The notes beneath the pieces are model-generated. The model was not told the DNA's origin. It made no database searches and saw nothing but the letters and a program-made list of their open reading frames with translations. The position numbers and the translations under genes were made by a program. From Carettochelys insculpta (lineage: Eukaryota > Chordata > Testudines > Carettochelyidae): a DNA stretch of 64,000 nt. Location: contig NC_134141.1 of NCBI RefSeq assembly GCF_033958435.1, forward strand, positions 97,567,001-97,631,000. Direction: 5' to 3'. Shown piece by piece: positions 61,705-64,000 of the stretch (its first letter is position 1; each line of letters opens with the position of its first letter).

Positions 61705-62415
61705 AGCTGTGTCTACACGTGCACGTTACTTCGAAGTAGCGGCACTAACTTCGAAATAGCGCCCGTCGCGGCTACACGCGGCAGGCGCTATTTCGAAGTT
61801 AACTTCGACGTTAGGCGACGAGACATCGAAGTCCCTAACCTCATGAGGGGATCGGAATAGCGCCCTACTTCGACGTTCAACGTTGAAGTAGGGACCGTGT
61901 AGACGATCCGCGTCCCGCAACGTCGAAATTGTGGGGTCCTCCATGGCGGCCATCAGCTGGGGGGTTGAGAGATGCTCTCTCTCCAGCCCCTGCGGGGCTC
62001 TATGGTCACCGTGGGCAGCAGCCCTTAGCCCAGGGCTTCTGGCTGCTGCTGCTGCAGCTGGGGATCCATGCTGCAGGCACAGGGTCTGCAACCCGTTGTT
62101 GGCTCTGTGTATCTTGTGTTGTTTAGTGCAACTGTGTCTGGGAGGGGCCCTTTAAGGGAGCGGCTTGCTGTTGAGTCCGCCCTGTGACCCTGTCTGCAGC
62201 TGTGCCTGGCACCCTTATTTCGATGTGTGCTACTTTGGCGTGTAGACGTACCCTCGCAGCGCCTATTTCGATGTGGTGCCGCGCAACGTCGAAGTTGAAC
62301 ATCGACGTTGCCAGCCCTGGAGGACGTGTAGACGTTATTCATCGAAATAGCCTATTTCGATGGTGCTACATCGAAATAAGCTATTTCGATGTTGGCTTCA
62401 CGTGTAGACGTAGCC
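61705..62415. repeat. Harbinger-like element of the TTCGAAGT group, CpG-rich and young, TSD TAG
   Basis: A 711-bp element starting AGCTGTGTCTACACGTGCAC and ending, inverted, GGCTACGTCTACACGTGAAGCC-like, with TAG on both sides (61702-61704 and 62416-62418). Subterminal TTCGAAGT, ATTTCGAAGTTAACTTCGA and ATCGAAATAG palindromes are intact, and many CpG sites remain, unlike the other copies. A GTGTAGACG motif also occurs at 61898, 62240 and 62327, so the unit may be composite. The 121-codon minus frame and ATGGCGGCC near 61942 belong to the repeat and show no known protein motif. Confidence 0.8.
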
Positions 62416-64000
62416 TAGGGGTCCCACATGAAAGGGAAATCCCCAGCTGCCTAGCTAAGAGAAAGAGAATCTAATGTGAGCTAGGTTTTGTACCAAAGTA
62501 TCTTGGAGTGCTGGTAAGAACACATTTAGATGTGATGGATACCTTATTGCTAACTCCACATACATTAAAATCAGAAGTCAGGGTCCAAGATTTCAGGAGA
62601 CTGGCTTTGAAAGAAGGAGATTTTTTAATGATCGATTTCTGGGCTCATATTAGTGTTTTGCCTTTTGAGACTTTAGGGTGCACTTGCACTTTGTATTTTG
62701 AAGCTGTTCTTCGTGCCGGTGAAGGCTAGAAACTTTTTATTATGTTAATGAAAACGGATATTTTCTCCTAATCATGTCTCCAGAAGATGGAATTTAAGTA
62801 AATGCTCAAATATTTTGACTGTTGGCAACTCTGTAACATCTTTGTAGAAGTGTAGGGTACATTTCCCCCTCAGCTTGGACTTCTGAGGGCAAGAGGATCA
62901 TAAGAGAAGTGCTTTGCCAGTCCTGCATTTGGAGAGCTGTTTGCATTTGGCTGTGCTTTTGGTTCTTCATCCATCAGCTCAGGGATTGCAAATGCTAACA
63001 TTGTGGCTGCTTCCTGAATTAGTGTGATGGGTGAGGAAAAGGACACTCAAGCTTCTTCACCTGCCTGGTGTACCCAGGCAGGGGAAATCAGAGTATTTTA
63101 CTAAAATTCAGCCTTGTGCATTTAAAATTTTGACAGCAACTTTCATTAGATTAACTGCATTTGAAGTTGCAGTCAGTGTTTGTGGTGCCACAATTAGATT
63201 TGGCAAAGAAAATTCCCATGCAACAAAGAGAAGGGGACACCTGTAGGACAATAACTGATGAACTCTTGAAGAATAGAAATTCAGTTTTAAGGCAACAATC
63301 ACTAGTCCTGAAAGAAAAAGGAAAAAATACCAAAACTCTTATTTATGAACTAAATATTTTCTAAATGGAAGTTGCAAAGTTTCTGATGAGAAGTCAACAG
63401 AAAAAAAATCTGGTTTTGCTTCAAACATTGGAAAAAGAATTCTCAAACCTTACCAAAAATAGCTTAAAGGTCAGGTTTCATGCCATATGAATATATTTCA
63501 CACATTTGGAATTTTGCCAAAAGCATCTTTAATTTGCATATGAAACTTTTCTCAATATTTGCTAGTCATACAAAGTACTTATTTGCTGATTTGGAATTAA
63601 CATTTCATTTTTTTCCCTCTTTCTCAGGTCATCATTAGATTTTTGTAACTTCTCTTCTTATTGGTCAAAAATCCATGAAAAGTAATCCAGGTGGAATTGC
63701 TAACTTTGTGAATGTTACATAGGAGGCTTGTGTTCTATCGCTTTCCAGCACATCTGAAAAATTAACTATGAAGGATGTAAGTCTTCAGAGAGGAGGACTT
63801 TTATCTGTTTATTAAATGGTCAACAGAAGGAATACTTTCCAAAGCTCTTGAGATTATGTTAAAGGCATTTTAAAGACCATTTTTATAGGGTTTCGTTTTT
63901 TAAAAATAACTATCTGTTAAAATCATATTTAGTTATACTTGTTAGCCGGTGGCCAGGTAATGTGCGGTGAGGTACTCCCCTGGGTCCTAAGCAACCCAGT

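Larger units (their letters stand above)
53431..64000. other. Intergenic DNA upstream of NDUFS4
   Basis: No exon of a further gene was recognised between the NDUFS4 promoter and the window end. In other tetrapods follistatin (FST) lies on this side of NDUFS4; none of its cysteine-rich exons was seen, so it should lie beyond 64000. The space is filled by the MITEs, SINEs, LINE and Penelope-type pieces listed separately. The stretches 53431-53947, 57640-58470, 58630-59775 and 62416-64000 show no recognised element. Confidence 0.6.

Noticed and set aside
61726..62091. 121-codon minus-strand frame, and an ATGGCGGCC start near 61942
   Set aside because: Both lie wholly inside the CpG-rich Harbinger-like repeat and have no recognised domain, so they are not a separate gene or promoter exon.

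Overview
The window looks like nuclear DNA from a non-avian reptile, most likely a turtle. It is AT-rich, has almost no long open reading frames, and is full of sauropsid-type repeats: CR1/L2 LINE fragments, tRNA-derived SINEs with a CR1-like tail, PIF/Harbinger and hAT elements with many short non-autonomous derivatives, pogo/Tigger-like MITEs and a Penelope-like element. The species cannot be settled from sequence reading alone.

The one protein-coding gene I can support is NDUFS4, the 18 kDa (AQDQ) accessory subunit of mitochondrial complex I, on the minus strand. Exon 1 (53108-53193) lies in a CpG-island promoter. Exon 2 (32674-32752, 79 nt) and exon 3 (2462-2634, 173 nt) follow. All have consensus GT/AG splice sites, and their lengths and phases match the vertebrate gene as I know it. 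Exons 4 and 5 were not found and should lie beyond position 1. Nearly everything from 1 to 53107 is therefore NDUFS4 intron 3 (partial), intron 2 (30.0 kb) and intron 1 (20.4 kb). The stretch 53.4-64 kb is upstream intergenic DNA.

The introns and the upstream DNA hold a layered set of mobile elements. The most complete is a 3.15 kb Harbinger-type element (7183-10334). It carries a decayed HARBI1-like transposase on the plus strand and a Myb/SANT-like companion gene on the minus strand, and it sits inside an older palindromic hAT-like element (6978-10745). At least seven shorter elements share its terminal motif GGCT(n)nGTCTACAC and lie next to 3-bp duplications, so they look like non-autonomous relatives. 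Other groups are TA-flanked pogo/Tigger-like MITEs, hAT-like MITEs, an LTR-like element (21099-22185), SINEs, CR1/L2 pieces, a Penelope-like GIY-YIG fragment (17.7-18.4 kb) and two Penelope-type tails that resemble hammerhead ribozymes.

No real tRNA or rRNA gene, CRISPR array or bacterial-type operon was seen. Nearly all open reading frames over 60 codons are chance frames in repeats or introns.
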